64,000 nucleotides of DNA from Haemaphysalis longicornis (GCA_013339765.2 JABSTR010000961.1:99985-163984), one strand, 5' to 3'. Positions 11,118 through 23,700 are shown, counted from the first letter of the stretch. Translations and numbers: made by a program. The notes: generated by a model not told the origin, from the letters alone.

Positions 11118-12396
11118 ACATGGAGAACGCGTTCACTGAATGCTTCAGTGTTCTTGAGCTTCATTGTGATAGCATATCCTTGACATTTTGAGTGTGGTGA
11201 AGGCTAAGCAGCAGTGGGAACTTGGGTGCAGTGATCATTGTAAGGCTGTTGCGGCAGAGGTGCGTTTTACCTCACGACCCGCATTCACTTCTACATCAAA
11301 AGCATCAACAGAAGCAACGCAAAAAGACGGCAATCAAGTATGCTAAACTAGGTAAATGCCCGTAGTACTGGACCAAATTGCGAAATAAACATTACAGCAC
11401 ACTGAAAGGTAATCTGTTCTATCTCGTTCACTGTATGTATATTATAAAAATTGTAATCGGGTTTGAAAAAGGTTAAGCTGGGTTTGCTTAACATGTAGCA
11501 TTGCATGTAAGTGTTAACATTAGTTACTGTTCTTTTTTTATAGTAATTATAACAAGAAATAACTACAAAATAATTTGCCTTTGCCTGATAGCACCCTTTA
11601 TCTCTGAAAAATAGTAAAGACTCCATACCATATTGGCAAGCAAGCAGCAGTTAGTTTCGTTTTTGTGCTATGCGGCGGGTCTAATCTTCCTTTTAGGAGA
11701 TTGGGGGTGAGGGGGGTCAACGTGCTTATTTGCGCACATTCGCCGAATAATACATCAAAGTTTACTGCAACACCTCGGTTAAAAAAATTGTCGCTCTTAA
11801 ATGCTGCTATACGAGCAATGACGTGTTTTTAGAACCGCGATGCTGTGCCCTGTGCAGGGACTAACAGTCCATGCTGAACACCTGCCAGTTCGCAAAAAGT
11901 AGTTAATTGTCAATCGTCAGGCAGTATTCGGCGGGTTGCGGAGAACACAGGTGACAGTTCATTGACATTCAGAAGCGCCCGCGCCAGATATATAGCGGAA
12001 CTAAAGTGCCTGCAACCAGAACGGCTCACCACATCGAGGTCAGAGGTCTTGTGCTCGACCTGAAGCAGCAGTAAGTAAAGCAAAAATTACATTTGGCCGT
12101 TTAGAATCTTTCTTAGCTTCTGAATGCCTTTGAAAGCCGAAAGAGAACCCGAGAACATGATAGTGCAAGGCCAGGCCACAGAACAGGGAGGATTTGCCAG
12201 GCGCGTAGTCTCACTGCGGCGAAAGGGCGCAGTCGCGCCACCTCGCGGTGTCGACGCCAACCGGAGCGGCTCGGCGCCGCCGCTCGGGACACTCCCTTAT
12301 TCTAGTTCACTCTACACGGGCGGAGAACATCGGGACACAAGACGTAAACACCCGGAAGCGGCATGAGCAATTAACGTAAACATGACGTTTGTTTTG

Positions 12397-12502
12397 TGAC
12401 GTCACAGGAAGTCACGTGATTTTTTTAGCTTGACGTCACTTTTGCGTGGCAGCAGCTGTTGCCAGGGGGGCGTAGCTTGTGCCACGCGCGTGGCAGGAGA
12501 CT
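12397..12502 (+). promoter_or_regulatory. CRE-bearing upstream module, copy 2 (EIF3M side)
   Basis: TGACGTCA palindromes lie at 12,397-12,404 and 12,431-12,438, followed by a GC-rich core to 12,502 that matches the reverse complement of 2090-2156. The core contains the shared words ttgccaggggggcgt and gtggcaggaga. It ends about 295 bp before the EIF3M start codon. The orientation relative to the gene is the same as for the copy upstream of the LEM-like gene. Confidence 0.5.
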
Positions 12503-12639
12503 TAACCATTTCGGATACAATATTTTGCTCACTTTCCCTATAATCTTTATTAATTACTTCGTAATTACTACTTTTACGCTTATTTTTGTTTATTTTCCGC
12601 AATCACTGTTTAGAAGCGTTGAAAACTTTGACTGACAGC

Positions 12640-12795
12640 TTACGGTCGGCGCCATCACTGTGGTGACGGTCTTTCAACCCTGTCCTCCGACGTCCCGCGT
12701 GCGCTCGCCGTCGTCGCGTCCATATTGTGGTGTTTACGCCGCCGGCTTTCTTGTCGCTTTTCGCCGGTGATTGCCGTCCCTAGCGGCGCCCAGCC
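12640..12795 (+). promoter_or_regulatory. EIF3M proximal promoter and 5' UTR region
   Basis: This is a GC-rich stretch immediately before the EIF3M ATG, with no TATA box. A pyrimidine-start motif GGCTTTCTT at 12,745-12,753 fits the TCT/TOP-type initiator used by many translation-apparatus genes and would give a 5' UTR of about 50 nt. A second candidate, GTCTTTCA, lies near 12,670. The start site is inferred only from the motif and position. Confidence 0.35.
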
Positions 12796-13236
12796 ATGAG
12801 TACCCCGACGTTCATCGATGTGGGCGTGGACGAACAGTGCCTCGACCTGCGCACCTACTTCAAGGGCCTCGGGGCCGACATCTCGGACGAGCAGTGCCCC
12901 GAGAGCCTGGCGCTGAACCTGGCGCAGATCATCGGCGTGTGCGACGCGTGCTTCCGCGAGGCCCCGGACGCGGACGTGGAGGCCGTGCTCAACAGCATCG
13001 TGTCCCTGCTGGTGGACGTGGGGCCGGCCGAGGGCGAGGCGCTGGTGGGCGCCTTCTGCGACAAGCTGGCCCGGGCGCCCTCCAGCCGGCTGGGCCTCAT
13101 GGCCGTGCGCGTGCTGCAGAACCTCTTCGAGGCGCTCAGCCCCGACAGCCCGCTCCGCTACGACGTGTACTGCAACCTCGTCAGGGCGGCCGCCAAGACG
13201 GACCTCATCCTCACCGTCTTCAGCGACCTCGGAAAG
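12796..13236 (+). CDS. EIF3M: Translation initiation factor eIF3 subunit M, exon 1
   Basis: eIF3m is a PCI-domain subunit of the eIF3 complex, which recruits the 40S ribosome to mRNA in the cytoplasm. This exon encodes residues 1-147, from MSTPTFIDVGVDEQ to VFSDLGK, matching the helical N-terminal half of the animal protein. The context cagccATGa and lack of an upstream in-frame extension support the start. The exon ends at AAG|GCGAGT, a GC donor in phase 0. With it the protein runs on into LKGWLSALRV of exon 2 without gap or insertion relative to human eIF3m as I recall it. The nearby GT at 13,241 would break the frame. Codons are strongly GC-ending, unlike the surrounding repeats. Confidence 0.93.
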
Positions 13237-13418
13237 GCGAGTTCCACCGTTGCCGGCCCACCTGCCGGGTCCGCTCGATTCATCGCGTGGACCAGTCTTT
13301 GCCCGAGCGGAAAAAGGGCTCCGCCCATTATGCAGGCTTGCGGAACCGGCTTCGCACTGCTGTCAACTGGTACCAGAGGCTGAATCGAACGGAACCGTAG
13401 TGTGCAAGCCTTCTAGTC

Positions 13419-13554
13419 GGGCAGCGTTCACACTTGCGACGGGAATTCCGTCGCTTTGTCCAATGGTCGGTCGGGACCAATTTTTGTCGCCTCGTGACGA
13501 AGCGCCAGAATTCCCGTCGCTTTCGCTGGCCTTCGTCGCTAGTGTGAACGGGCC
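13419..13554. mobile_element. Short TIR element (MITE), about 136 bp
   Basis: The left end GGGCAGCGTTCACACTTGCG and the reverse complement of the right end GGCCCGTTCACACTAGCGAC are inverted copies. They extend into a shared GACGGGAATT and CGTCGCTTT word inside. GTTCACACT near a GG-rich tip is reminiscent of PIF/Harbinger-type termini, but no clear 3-bp target duplication is visible, so the superfamily is unassigned. Confidence 0.55.
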
Positions 13555-16500
13555 TTCACAGGAAGGTGACGCTGCCGATGATGATGTGGCCGCAACCCCT
13601 CGTAGCGGGTGATGGAAGAGCAAGTTGGCTCGGGCCTAAAAGAGAAGCAAAATAAAACCACCACACGGTGTCCTTACACTGTACTATTTACGCACGATCA
13701 CGCCACCAGGCGCTGTTTGGCGACTTCAACCGCCCTTAATCGGCCACCAGGTGCGCTTTCACTACGCAACCCGAGCGCCATCGCAAGTGCCTCGGACGGC
13801 TTCAGTGGGGAGGGCCGGCGGCTGTACCAACCACTACGTGGTAGAGGGTCTCGTCCATGTCCGCGCACCTGGTGCAGTGAGTGTCCAGGTCCGAGAGAAC
13901 TCAGCCTTCATCACCGTAGTTCTCAGCACGCTTTTCCTTGCCTCACACAGCAAGGCAACTTGCCCCTTGGAGTTGTCGTAGATCTCTTCTCTCAAGATGC
14001 ACACTTTCGCCTCGCAGTACACCTGCCGTTCCCCCAGTTGGCGCTTCGCAGTGCTTACTGGATTCAGCGCCTCGCTTACTCGCTCCACTCGCATCCATGG
14101 TGTCGTCCACCCCTTGCGGCATTGCCCGCTGTCTTTCTGCCTACTTGAGTTGGCGGCAGTAATGGGTATTCACCTGGCAACCTATGAATTCCATCATGGC
14201 AGCCTCCGTTGCAGTATCGCCTCCGGTATTTTTACCCCAAATGCACCGGCCCGGACCGGCCAAACGAGCCCTCTCCTCCTACTCCGGCCACTCTCCCCCA
14301 ATTGGTAGGCTTCCCAGCACTTTAGTCGCGTGACTGGTTCATTCTGGGGCGACACGTGATGGAAAGCGGCAACGTTCGCAAAACGTGCTCTGCCGCGGCT
14401 CTCAGTTTTCTCACGCTTGCGCGAGCGCCATTACTTTGACAATCTCAAACATTGGTTGCCTTGGCAACCAGGCACGAGCCGCTCTCGAATTCAGTTACGG
14501 TTGGGTGATCCCGGTTCAGCTCAGGGCCCCGCCTTACGACATGTGGGCACGGCAGGCGTACCACTCAGTCCCATTGGGAGGCGCGCGATGCGTTTGGCAT
14601 TGTAAAATACAGCAGGCGATGGTTGCAGTGAATGCGCAAGTGCGCAGGGACAGCTTTCGTGTGTCAAAACTTTGTGTGAAGTTTTTCCTGGGGTAGGCAG
14701 CCAACTTTTGTGCCATGCCAATGCGTTAGAAAAAGTGTCGAATTCTTTGCAACTTGGAAGGGTAGTGTGTACTTCATACGCTCGGAGGTAGCTTTTGCAG
14801 ATGTGTCAGGGGAGTTCGGTCGTTGCTCCGGAGTAAAGTGGACGTGTTTTTTCACGCTCCTCCGCTTCGGAGGGACTTCAGAGGGGCTTGTCACGTGGGC
14901 CGTCGCCCTGGAGTTGGATGTCGCCCTGGCTTCGCTGTGCTGGTGTGGGCTGTCAAGTGCCGGCTCCCCCTCCCCAGCACCCATCTGTCGGCAGCAATCC
15001 ATTCGAGTGAACTACGAAGTGGCCGGAACCGCCTCAGACTTCGCCCCGTGTCACAGCAAGCCCGCCTCTTTGCTGCACCGTCAAAGTTGCACCGTAGGCA
15101 CTTTACTGTTTTTCTATGTGCTCCAGGATGCTGCTTTTGGGGTCCTGTCTGTGGTTTTCCAGCCCCTGTAGCAATTTTCTCAAATTGTATGTGCGTTCTG
15201 GCTGCTCCGAAAGCTGGTTGTCCAGCTCCAAAACCCACTTTTGGCTGCTCCAAAAGCCGCTCTCAAGATGACGTCACTGGGGTAGCTCAGCACAGCTGTT
15301 TGCTTTTCATTTGGCACGGCCCATCTTTCATGTTCAGTTTGCCAGTTTGTGGCGACGGTAGAGATGTGTGCTTTGTAGATGCGCGTTACTTTGAGCACCT
15401 GCTAATGTAAAGCTATTTTTCTGTAGGTTGCGTGGTCAGCTACGGGCGAGGTAAGTCCCTGCAACAAGACATTTGCTGTCGCTCTGTGTGGGTGAGCTGG
15501 CGTTAACGCTAGAGCGCAGCACCCGCAACAAGACGCCCAGTGAGCATTGTGTATGGGAAGGCTGCATGTAGTCAGCAACGACGCGGCAGCCATCTACTGG
15601 ACCCTTGGTGCACCCGTCCACTTGGCATGTGATTGTGCAAATGCTATGCTTTTGTGCTCTTTCAGGAGTAGTCGGAGATGTTCACACTCTCGACCAATGG
15701 CAACAAGCTGTGCATATTGCACAGTTCTGATACCATTCCGTTTTCCTGCGTCAGACTGCTCCAGAAGCATGAAAAGCCAGAATTTGAACGCTCGTGGCAG
15801 TTTCAGCGTGGAGGAAGGCCTTTGACAGCGTTATTTTCCAAGCAGCTCGTCTGTGGTGCTGCTTTTAGAGTGGATTGGACCGTGGTATCTTAGCTCAGCC
15901 TCATCTGCCTTCTGGTTCCCTCCCTCGTTGTCACATGCGCGGAGACGCTCAAGAAACGGAAAAAGGGAGACGCTGCAGTTGAAAGGGAGCAGACAATGCC
16001 TTCTGAAGCGCGATGGGTTTACTGAAACGACCTGGTCGATGGGGCACTGCTATAGCAGCAAAAAATATGGCCGCCGGCAGGCGGAGCTGCTACTCTCTAG
16101 TTCAAGCACTCGGGGCGCTTTGCCGAACTTTTCCGTGGTTTAGGTTGCGTGGCCAGTTGAGTTCCCGTTTAGTCATTGTAGCTGTTGTGGTCCTGAACCA
16201 ATGTTACTAGTATAAAGTTGGTCCTGAACAGGAACTATAACGCGGGAATGATGCTTGAGAGTGCGGCAAGTCGCGCAGATCGAAATACGGAGTTCATTGA
16301 AAACAACAGACCCGGGAGACTTTGCCAACAAGTGAAATTTTGGACTCATTGTGAGTGTATAAAACGCTGAGGTATTTCTGTGTTTGACAGAGAGCTCGCA
16401 TGCCTTGAAATGCCAGAAGTAGCAGCACGCGCGGCATCGCCGCATTTGGGCAGTGCTCGATAGGAGGCCTGGTTTACTGAACGCGCGTAATAGTTAGGTA

Positions 16501-18143
16501 TCTTTAGGGAAATCATGATGAAATGAATGGTTATGGTTCTCGCATAATAGTAATTACGCATCTAAAGAGAAATTTATTAGCAAAAGCCAAGTGGCTAGAC
16601 ATAGCAAAGTTTCTCAAATTACAATAGCGGTGAACCTGCGCCCCTCAGAGGTTGAACTGAGAAGGTGGCGGGCTGTAATGACGGTGGGTACCGTGCTTTG
16701 CGCAACTTTTGCAGTGGCTCTGCACTTGTTGCTACAACGAACTATGGCATTACAAGAATAATTTTCATTTTTCAAAAATCAAGACACTTCTTGATTTCAA
16801 ATGAAAAAAAAAGCAACGTATGATTGCGGCGTTTTTCAATTTATTATTTCTAATGGCACTCTACATTGTCTATGCATACAGTGTCAACACAATTTATGAA
16901 ATTTGCAAGAAGATGGTGCAGTTCGTACCTTATGATACTCTGTTAAAAAATCTTTCTCGGAAGGCTGTTTCAGCGTTGTATATATTCCAAACGGATTCAA
17001 AAGTCTACTCTTCCCCCAAAGTTGCTACAAAATTTGTTGAAGTTTTTGAGTAAACTATCGCTGACTGCTCTGAATCAAGCTTCTCCTGCTCCAAAATTGA
17101 GATTTGGCTGCTCCATAAAGTGCTGCTGCCTCACCCCTGATCGCACTCCTCTTCATCTCTGGCGCCGTAGTCGTCGTAGAGTTTGAGCTGCCAGATGGTG
17201 ATATTTTCCCCAAGTGCTGGCGCTTCTGTTTTTCACTCGGGTCACTGGCGGGGGCATAGTGCCTGCAAAACTGCATAAAGACGGCACTGCATCGAATCTG
17301 ATGCATGGTAAGTGGAGAAGCCAAACAGCCGGCGAGACGGCTCCGTGCTCCCTGAGGACGACCTGAGGATGACCAGCAGCTGCTGCCAGCGCTGGTACCG
17401 ATTACATCGAGTGCAGCCGTCCTACAGGTTGTGTTCACTCTGGCACGGCACGCGTGCGGGCAACTCTGCGTGTGCGCCACCATGCATGTGTTGCCGGGCT
17501 CCTCGAGATGGCGGTACGTGGCCGCACTGGCGCCCGATGGAGCCCAGTGCGTGACAACAACGAGAGCTGTTTGATGATCCAGACTGCCCCACCAAACGCA
17601 AAGTGCACCTTGACGCCAAATACTGTTCCATGCAGCAGCACTGTACGGTTGCTGCACCAAGCAACACCAAGCTTTATTGAAATGCGGTCTACCTAGCGCC
17701 AGACTCTGTTGAAATCGTTGCGCAACTAGGTAAAGACTTCGGAACCTTGCAACTGCGTCCTGACGGTCGTCCTCAAGTTGCTCGCGTGTGCTACTGAAAG
17801 TCCATCACTCCTTTCAGTTCTGTCACCTGTTCAAGGACAGAAGCAGAAATATTGTTGCCGACAATTTAGCCGTGCAGAAGCCAAACTCAAGGGATTTGTT
17901 CGAAGGGCGCTTGCGATTCACCAACGCCTGTGCCAACTAGGGAGTGCGAGCGTTGCGAGCACGGCATGGCTCGGGAGATAGCCTAACATGCACTAGCTGC
18001 TACGCCACCGTCATATCTAAATCGGCGTGTGCCCCGCACGGGGCACCTTGAGTTATTTTGGTGACGGTATTGGCGACACCGCGGACCCCGAGCCCCCCAA
18101 CATAATAAGCTATAACCTACCGTGGTAATGTGTTTAATTAAAG

Positions 18144-19665
18144 GTGAAGGGTAAGAATCCGCAAACGGGGGTCGTCGGAGCCCAGGTCAAGCTCCGGCAG
18201 AGGGGCACCCTGTCTGTCTACCAGGCAGGGAGCTCCGGGACCTCTCAAGATATCAGGGTAAAGTTTGAGAAGAAAGCACCCCCGTCCCCTGCTCTTTTCT
18301 GTGCTGTATGGAAAAATCAAAGGGGCTGCACCGAAGTATCTTTTCCCCCATTGCCATCCCTAACCTTTCCTGAACTGGATAATTACTCCCGATTTCTTGT
18401 TATGGAATCTCGTAAAACATCAGTTTTCTTGATTGCTAAATATCTTGAAGGCATAATTGGAAAATCTTACGAGGCTAAAAGGACTGCTGAGGTCCTTTTC
18501 GAGGTAAACGACAAGCAGCAGGCTATAAAGCTTCTAGCTCAGACACGAATGGGTGATCTGGACATCGGGGTCACACCCCATTGGAGCCTCAACAGCTCCC
18601 AGAATGTGATCTCTGAGCCAGATCTGCTGAACGAAACAGGCTACGGTCTCCTTGTGCTACGGTCTTGAGGGATTGAAGGATCAGGGCGTCACGGCCGTGC
18701 GGCGCATCAATATTCGCAGAGACGATAAGGAAATCCCCACGCAGCACATAATTCTGACCTTTGACCGCTCGGCACTTAAACAACATATCAATGCAGGGAT
18801 TATCCAGTGCTCCATCCGTCCACTCGTCCCGAGCCCGCGGCGTTGCTTTAAGTGCCAGCGGTTCAAGCATGGTACAAACTCCTTTCGCGGCAAAACAACC
18901 TGTGCCGTATGCGCCGCACAGGACCACCCCACTGACAATTGTAACTCTGCTACCCTCACCTGTGCTAACTGCAGAGGCCCACATGCGGCTTACTCCAGAA
19001 AATGTGAGAAATTTGAACTCTAAAAGAAAGTGATCAACATAAAAGTGACAGAGAACATCTCCTTCCCAGAGGCGCGAAAGAGGTTCGCCTCTTTCCCCCT
19101 GGGGAGGTACGCTGATGCGGCTCACCGGGGGGCGGAGAGGCGTCTGGTTTCGGCAAGGACCCAGTACCCCGAGTCAGTCTTAGTCTCACCCCTCCCCCCC
19201 CTGGGTTGTCTCAGGGAGCCCAGCGCGTCGCCACACTGCTTGCTGAGGCAGCAGCGGTTGTGGTGCCAACCGCTTCCATTGGAACCGGTGCCGCTCCCAC
19301 CCCTGCCTCCCCAGTGTGTTGGAGGGCGCCGAGGGGATGGACACCGGGGGCCCCGCATCGGCTCCCACCGCACCGTCTGTGGCACCTCTGGCGCCCCCGA
19401 CGGCCTCAACAGTGGTGGGTCAAACGAAGGGCCCCTGCGACGGACCAAGGGGCCCAGTCCGTCGGGCACCCCTCTGACATCTGACGACGACGAGATAGGT
19501 GTAGGGCCGTTCCTGCCTGCAATGCAGCGCAAGGAGCGGACCCCGACATCCAAGCCAAGAGAGAGGCCCAAAAAGCCCCTACTGAGAGTACAAGCCCCAA
19601 AAGACGACACACACGCACGCACGCACGCACGCACACACACACCAGTCATCCTAAAATGTAAATAA
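18144..19665 (+). pseudogene. LINE ORF1 (gag-like, CCHC zinc knuckles), broken
   Basis: An ORF1 protein binds LINE RNA. The 5' part lies in one frame (18,144-18,668, with an internal ATG at 18,402) and the rest in another from about 18,652, so there is a frameshift near 18,655. At 18,844-19,010 the chain has CFKCQRFKHG, CAVCAAQDHPTDNC and CANCRGPHAAYSRKC, three successive cysteine-rich knuckles of retrotransposon gag type, the first having lost part of its pattern. A stop at 19,021-19,023 interrupts, then the same frame goes on through ISFPEARKRF and a Pro-rich tail to TAA at 19,663-19,665. The stop overlaps the ATG of ORF2. Confidence 0.8.
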
Positions 19666-22600
19666 TGGGAACAGAAAACATCATTCAGTGGAACTGCAGA
19701 GACCTCCTTAAAAATGTTGACAATGTGTATGAGATGATGCATGCCAACCAGCCAAATATCATGTCTCCAAGAAACACACCTCAATTGCAAACAAACAAAT
19801 TTCTTAAATAGGTACATGGTATTCAGAAAGGACGGGGTTGGCTGCACACACTCTTTGGGCGGTGTGGCCATTGTCGCCCGGAAATCATTAGCATGCCACC
19901 CTCTCTCTTTAAACACTGTCCTTGAGGCTGTAGCAATCCGTACGATAATATTTAATAGGTTGATAACGGTGTGCTCCATTTACGTCCCTCCTGATTTTGC
20001 ACTTCTTAACTCTGATTTCAAGGCACTGGTTAACCAGCTACCCTAACCGTACATCCTGACAGGCGACCTTAACTCTCTTTGGGGCTCCTCCCCAACGGAC
20101 TCCCGAGGTCGCCTGATAGAGAAGTTTCTTACATCCTCTGGAGCATGCCTTTTCAACAAGAAACAGCCTACATACCATTACTTAGAACAAAATGCATACT
20201 CGCATCTTGACTTGGCTATTGGTTCTGCAGTTCTCTTTCCATGTCGTGAGTGGGGTGTGGGCACAGACCCATATGGTAGTGACCACTTCCCCACTTCACT
20301 AACATATATAGGTAAAGGCCCAAGCAGTCCATCTTCCCACAACAGGTTTAATGAATCAAAAGCAAACTGGAGTACATTCACAGAAACATCCATAAAGCAT
20401 CCAGAAACATCCACACGTGGAGTGGATGTTTCTGGATCACGGCGAACTCATCACGGCGCACATCCTCGACGCCGCCGAAAAGGCCAATCTCTACGCCTCC
20501 GGAGCCCTGCGCAACCAGAGGAGGCCCTGGTGGACTGTAGGCAGGCGCGAGAGGCCCAGAACAAGGTGTGGGGTGTCCTTCGCCAGTACCCCACGTTGCA
20601 TAACCTCAGCTCGTTTAAACGGGCATAGGCCTTTGGAAAGCGTGTGTGTCGTGAGGCAAAAAGGGAGAGTTGGCGTGCTTCCCTTACATCCATTAGCACA
20701 GACACTCACAAGGAATGGACAAGAATATGCAGACTTAAAGGACAACATACACATAGCCTGCCCCTGGTCAGTACAACAGGGGACACACTCGAAGACCAGG
20801 CTAACACACTTGCACAACACTCCCAACACATGTCCAGCTCTGCACACTACACAGACACTTTCCTGAAACATAAAAATGCTCGTGACAAGAAGTCCCTACA
20901 TGACAATAAGATGTCAAAATCTGGTTACAATTCTGAATTTACACTCTATGAGTTGAGGGCTGCCCTGAGCACATGTAAGCCTTCAGCTCCAGGTGCAGAC
21001 AAGATTACATACACCATGATACAGCACCTACACCCAGATACTCTTGAAACACTCCTACACCTATCCTCGGTATTCAATGGCGTGGAATCCATGCAGGCAA
21101 CCAAGTGTGCGCCGCCATATCTGTGGCCAAGCGTCTGTTGCTAGGCGATGTTGTGCGCACGGCCCGCAGGTCAGGCACCCCTCTTCTCCTCCATGCAACC
21201 TTGCGAGTGCGCCGTCACTCGTTATGTCGGGCTCCGCGGGATGGCGGCACTTGTCCGTGCTAAGCACGACTGTGGAACACACGACTGTGTTTCACGTTGC
21301 GAACTCTTCGCCGAACACAAAGTATTGCGTCGAGTCCACTGTCAGTGCGATTAATAACGTCTCTGTTGGCACCACAGTTTAGAATCGGATTGGAACGGAG
21401 CAGATGACTCACGCCGGTGTCTTTTTTTTCTTCGGCGTGCGGCCGCAGTGGCCCAGGCTGCGCCGTGTCCGTGGCGCATCGGCCATGTCTGTGGCCGTTT
21501 CCAGTGTTGCCAAGCAAAGAAATTGACCGCTAAACTTTTCAATGAATACCGTCTATACAACAACATATGGCTTTCGGGGCACATTCCAAGGTCTTGGATA
21601 GAGGCTATTGTAGTGGCCTTGCTGAAGGAGGGGAAGGACCCTTCTTCTCCCGCCAGCTATCGACCCATCGCCCTCACAAGCTGCCTGTGTAAGCTCTTTC
21701 AGAAGGTGGTCTTCTCGAGAGCTGCCAGGCCGGCTTCAGGGTGGGGCGATCCACAAACGACCAACTCGTCACCCTTGAGTCGTATATCAAAGATGCGTTT
21801 GTCCACAAACAGTGTTGGGCTACGGTCTTTTTTGATCTTACGACAATGCTTGGCGATACAGGATACTTAGCTACCGAAAAGCATTCGGTGTTTTGGGCAA
21901 TATTTTTAACACTCTTTATAGCTACCTGGCAAAACGAACCTTTTGTGTAAGAGTTGGCAGTGCCCTTTCAGATGTTTTCGTGCAGGAAAATGGCGTGCCT
22001 CAAGCTGCACATTTTGAGCTGCACATTGTTCATAGTCAAGATGAACTCACTTCGAAAGGCGTTGCCACGAACCATTTTCTGTACAATGTATGTAGATGAT
22101 GTGCAAATATCTTTTAAATCGTGCAATATGTCAATCTGCGAACGCCAAGTCTAGCTTGGTGTCAATAAACTAGTTGGCTGAGTGATCAGAACGGTTTTAA
22201 GCTGAACCTAGTCAAGAGCACTCGTGTTGTGGTTTCCAAAAGGCGTGGGATCAGGCCAGATCCAGACATCAAACTGAATGGTGTCTCGATTCCGGTCAAA
22301 AAAGAACACAAGTTCCTAGGTGTAATCTTGATGATAAACTTTCCTTTATCCCTCATATGAAACAACTAAAACAAAAATAAAACAATGAATATTCTCAAGG
22401 TCCTGTCGCATCACTCGTATGGTGCTGACAAACAACTTCTGCTGTGGGTGTTTACCAGTCTGGTAGGCTCGCGGTTGGACTGTGGGAGTGTTTTATATGG
22501 TTCGAGAAGGGAAACAGCTTTGAAAATGCTCGACCCAGTGCAGCACTTGGGCCTTCGGCTTGCGTTTGGTGCTTTCCGCGCTAGCCCCGTGCAAAGTCTG

Positions 22601-23700
22601 TACGTCGAGTGCGACAAATGGTGCTTAGGGTACCAGCGCAAGTATGTCGATTTATTGTATGCTTTTTAAACTACATCAATGTCTCACCATCCCATTAAAT
22701 GTGTAATTAACATCTACATCCAAACTGTTTTTAAATCGTCCATCTATTTCTGCGCCTTTCTCGCTTAGGGCGAGGGAGAGGGCTTCTGAACTTTGTCTTG
22801 TTTTTAGACACCTTTAAAACATCTGTCATTGATTCTGTAGCCCCATGGCATCTTTGCCGTGTTTTATGTGATTTGCCGTTTACTCAATTTAAGAAAAACA
22901 CGGTACCCACAGCTGCCATTTTGCAGCATTTCATGTATCTCCAGGAGAAATATTGGGCGGCAGAATTTTTTAGTGATGCGTTGAAAACGTCCAATGTGGT
23001 GTGTTGTGCTACCCACGGTCCCAACTTCAGTGCTTGTAAAAGCATCAATGTGAACTCCAGCATATTTACGGCGGAAGCATATGGTATATTTCTGGTTTTA
23101 AATCACATTATCGAACATAATATCGCTGAGTCCATCATTTTCACAATTCAGTTAGCGTCGTGCGTACATTATCATCCCAAAGGTCTTGCAAAAATTGTGT
23201 CAATCTGGTTTTTAAATCTTTGATGTCGGCGTATGCCTCAAATCTGAATGTGACCGTCTGCTGGGTCCCAGGCCACGCTGGGATCGCTGGTGGTGAGTTG
23301 GCTGATGAAAGGGCCGCTGCTGCTGCACTCAAACACTCTGGACGTAGCAACAGTACCGTACACTGACCTTAAGCCACTCATCAGACAGCACCTACGTAAA
23401 ACATGGCAAACACACTGGAGTGAACAGTCAGACAACGAACTGCATGTAATAAAGCCACACTTGGGACGATGCACAACTGACTCGCACAACAGACACACGC
23501 AAGTGCCCTTAGCAAGGTTACGGATAGGCCACACACACGTCACACACCCCCACCTGCTCACTCGATCGCCATGTGCAACGGGTGTGGAGAGGCCCTGTCT
23601 GTAATCCACATGCTCATCCAATGCAAGGCACTTGACACAACTATACAGAACAACACATCCCGCTTCACCCATCGTACTTTTTAGGAGACGAGCCCATGTT
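19665..23700 (+). pseudogene. LINE ORF2 (endonuclease, reverse transcriptase, RNase H), broken
   Basis: The ATG at 19,665 shares its A with the ORF1 stop (TAATG). Endonuclease motifs are IIQWNCRDLLKN (from 19,680), QETHL (near 19,763), GDLNSLWGS (near 20,062) and GSDHFP (near 20,278). The RT begins near 20,935 (FTLYELRAALSTCKPSAPGAD), resumes after the inserted element with YNNIWLSGHIPRSW and ASYRPIALTSCLCK, and has catalytic MYVDDVQISF near 22,088. RNase H shows SSIFTAEAYGI (near 23,060) and VPGHAGIAGGELADERA (near 23,265). A CCHC knuckle C-x2-C-x7-H-x4-C lies near 23,575. At least five frame changes separate these, so no active product is possible. Confidence 0.85.
21064..21553. mobile_element. 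TIR element nested in the LINE reverse transcriptase (copy 1)
   Basis: The ends CGGTATTCAATGG (from 21,068) and the inverse TGAATACCG (to 21,551) form a short inverted repeat. Removing the insert rejoins the RT reading LLHLYNNIWLSG, so the insertion point is clear: CTAT (or just TA) is duplicated at 21,061-21,064 and 21,553-21,556. A second, longer copy lies at 29,691-30,324. The interior has no coding domain. Confidence 0.8.

Larger units (their letters stand above)
10289..12314 (+). mobile_element. P-superfamily-like DNA transposon, 2,026 bp, non-autonomous
   Basis: The two ends form a 35-bp inverted repeat with two mismatches, starting TAGAGTGAACTAGAATA and continuing (G/A)GGGAGTG(G/T)CCCGAGCGG. 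The direct repeat CACGGGC flanks it (10,282-10,288 and 12,315-12,321). P elements have about 31-bp TIRs and usually 8-bp duplications, so 7 bp is slightly short. The inner TIR part (AAGGGAGTGTCCCGAGCG) loosely resembles the Drosophila P TIR as I recall it. Inside is a THAP zinc finger, the N-terminal DNA-binding domain of P transposases. No catalytic RNase H-fold region is recognisable, so the copy cannot move by itself. It ends about 480 bp upstream of the EIF3M start codon. It could be a related THAP-bearing family rather than P itself. Confidence 0.75.

Noticed and set aside
13237..13383. Continuation of eIF3m past exon 1 to a stop at 13,383
   Set aside because: The protein loses family similarity exactly at the GC donor, and the true continuation is in exon 2.
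12771..13400. 209-codon frame overlapping EIF3M exon 1
   Set aside because: A GC-rich shadow in another frame. The eIF3m frame matches a known protein throughout.
17055..17660. 201-codon minus-strand frame
   Set aside because: No motif of a transposase or host protein could be identified and the frame lies in intron repeats.
19600..19645. (AC)n/(ACGC)n microsatellite as a regulatory site
   Set aside because: A simple repeat within decayed LINE ORF1; no further meaning is supported.
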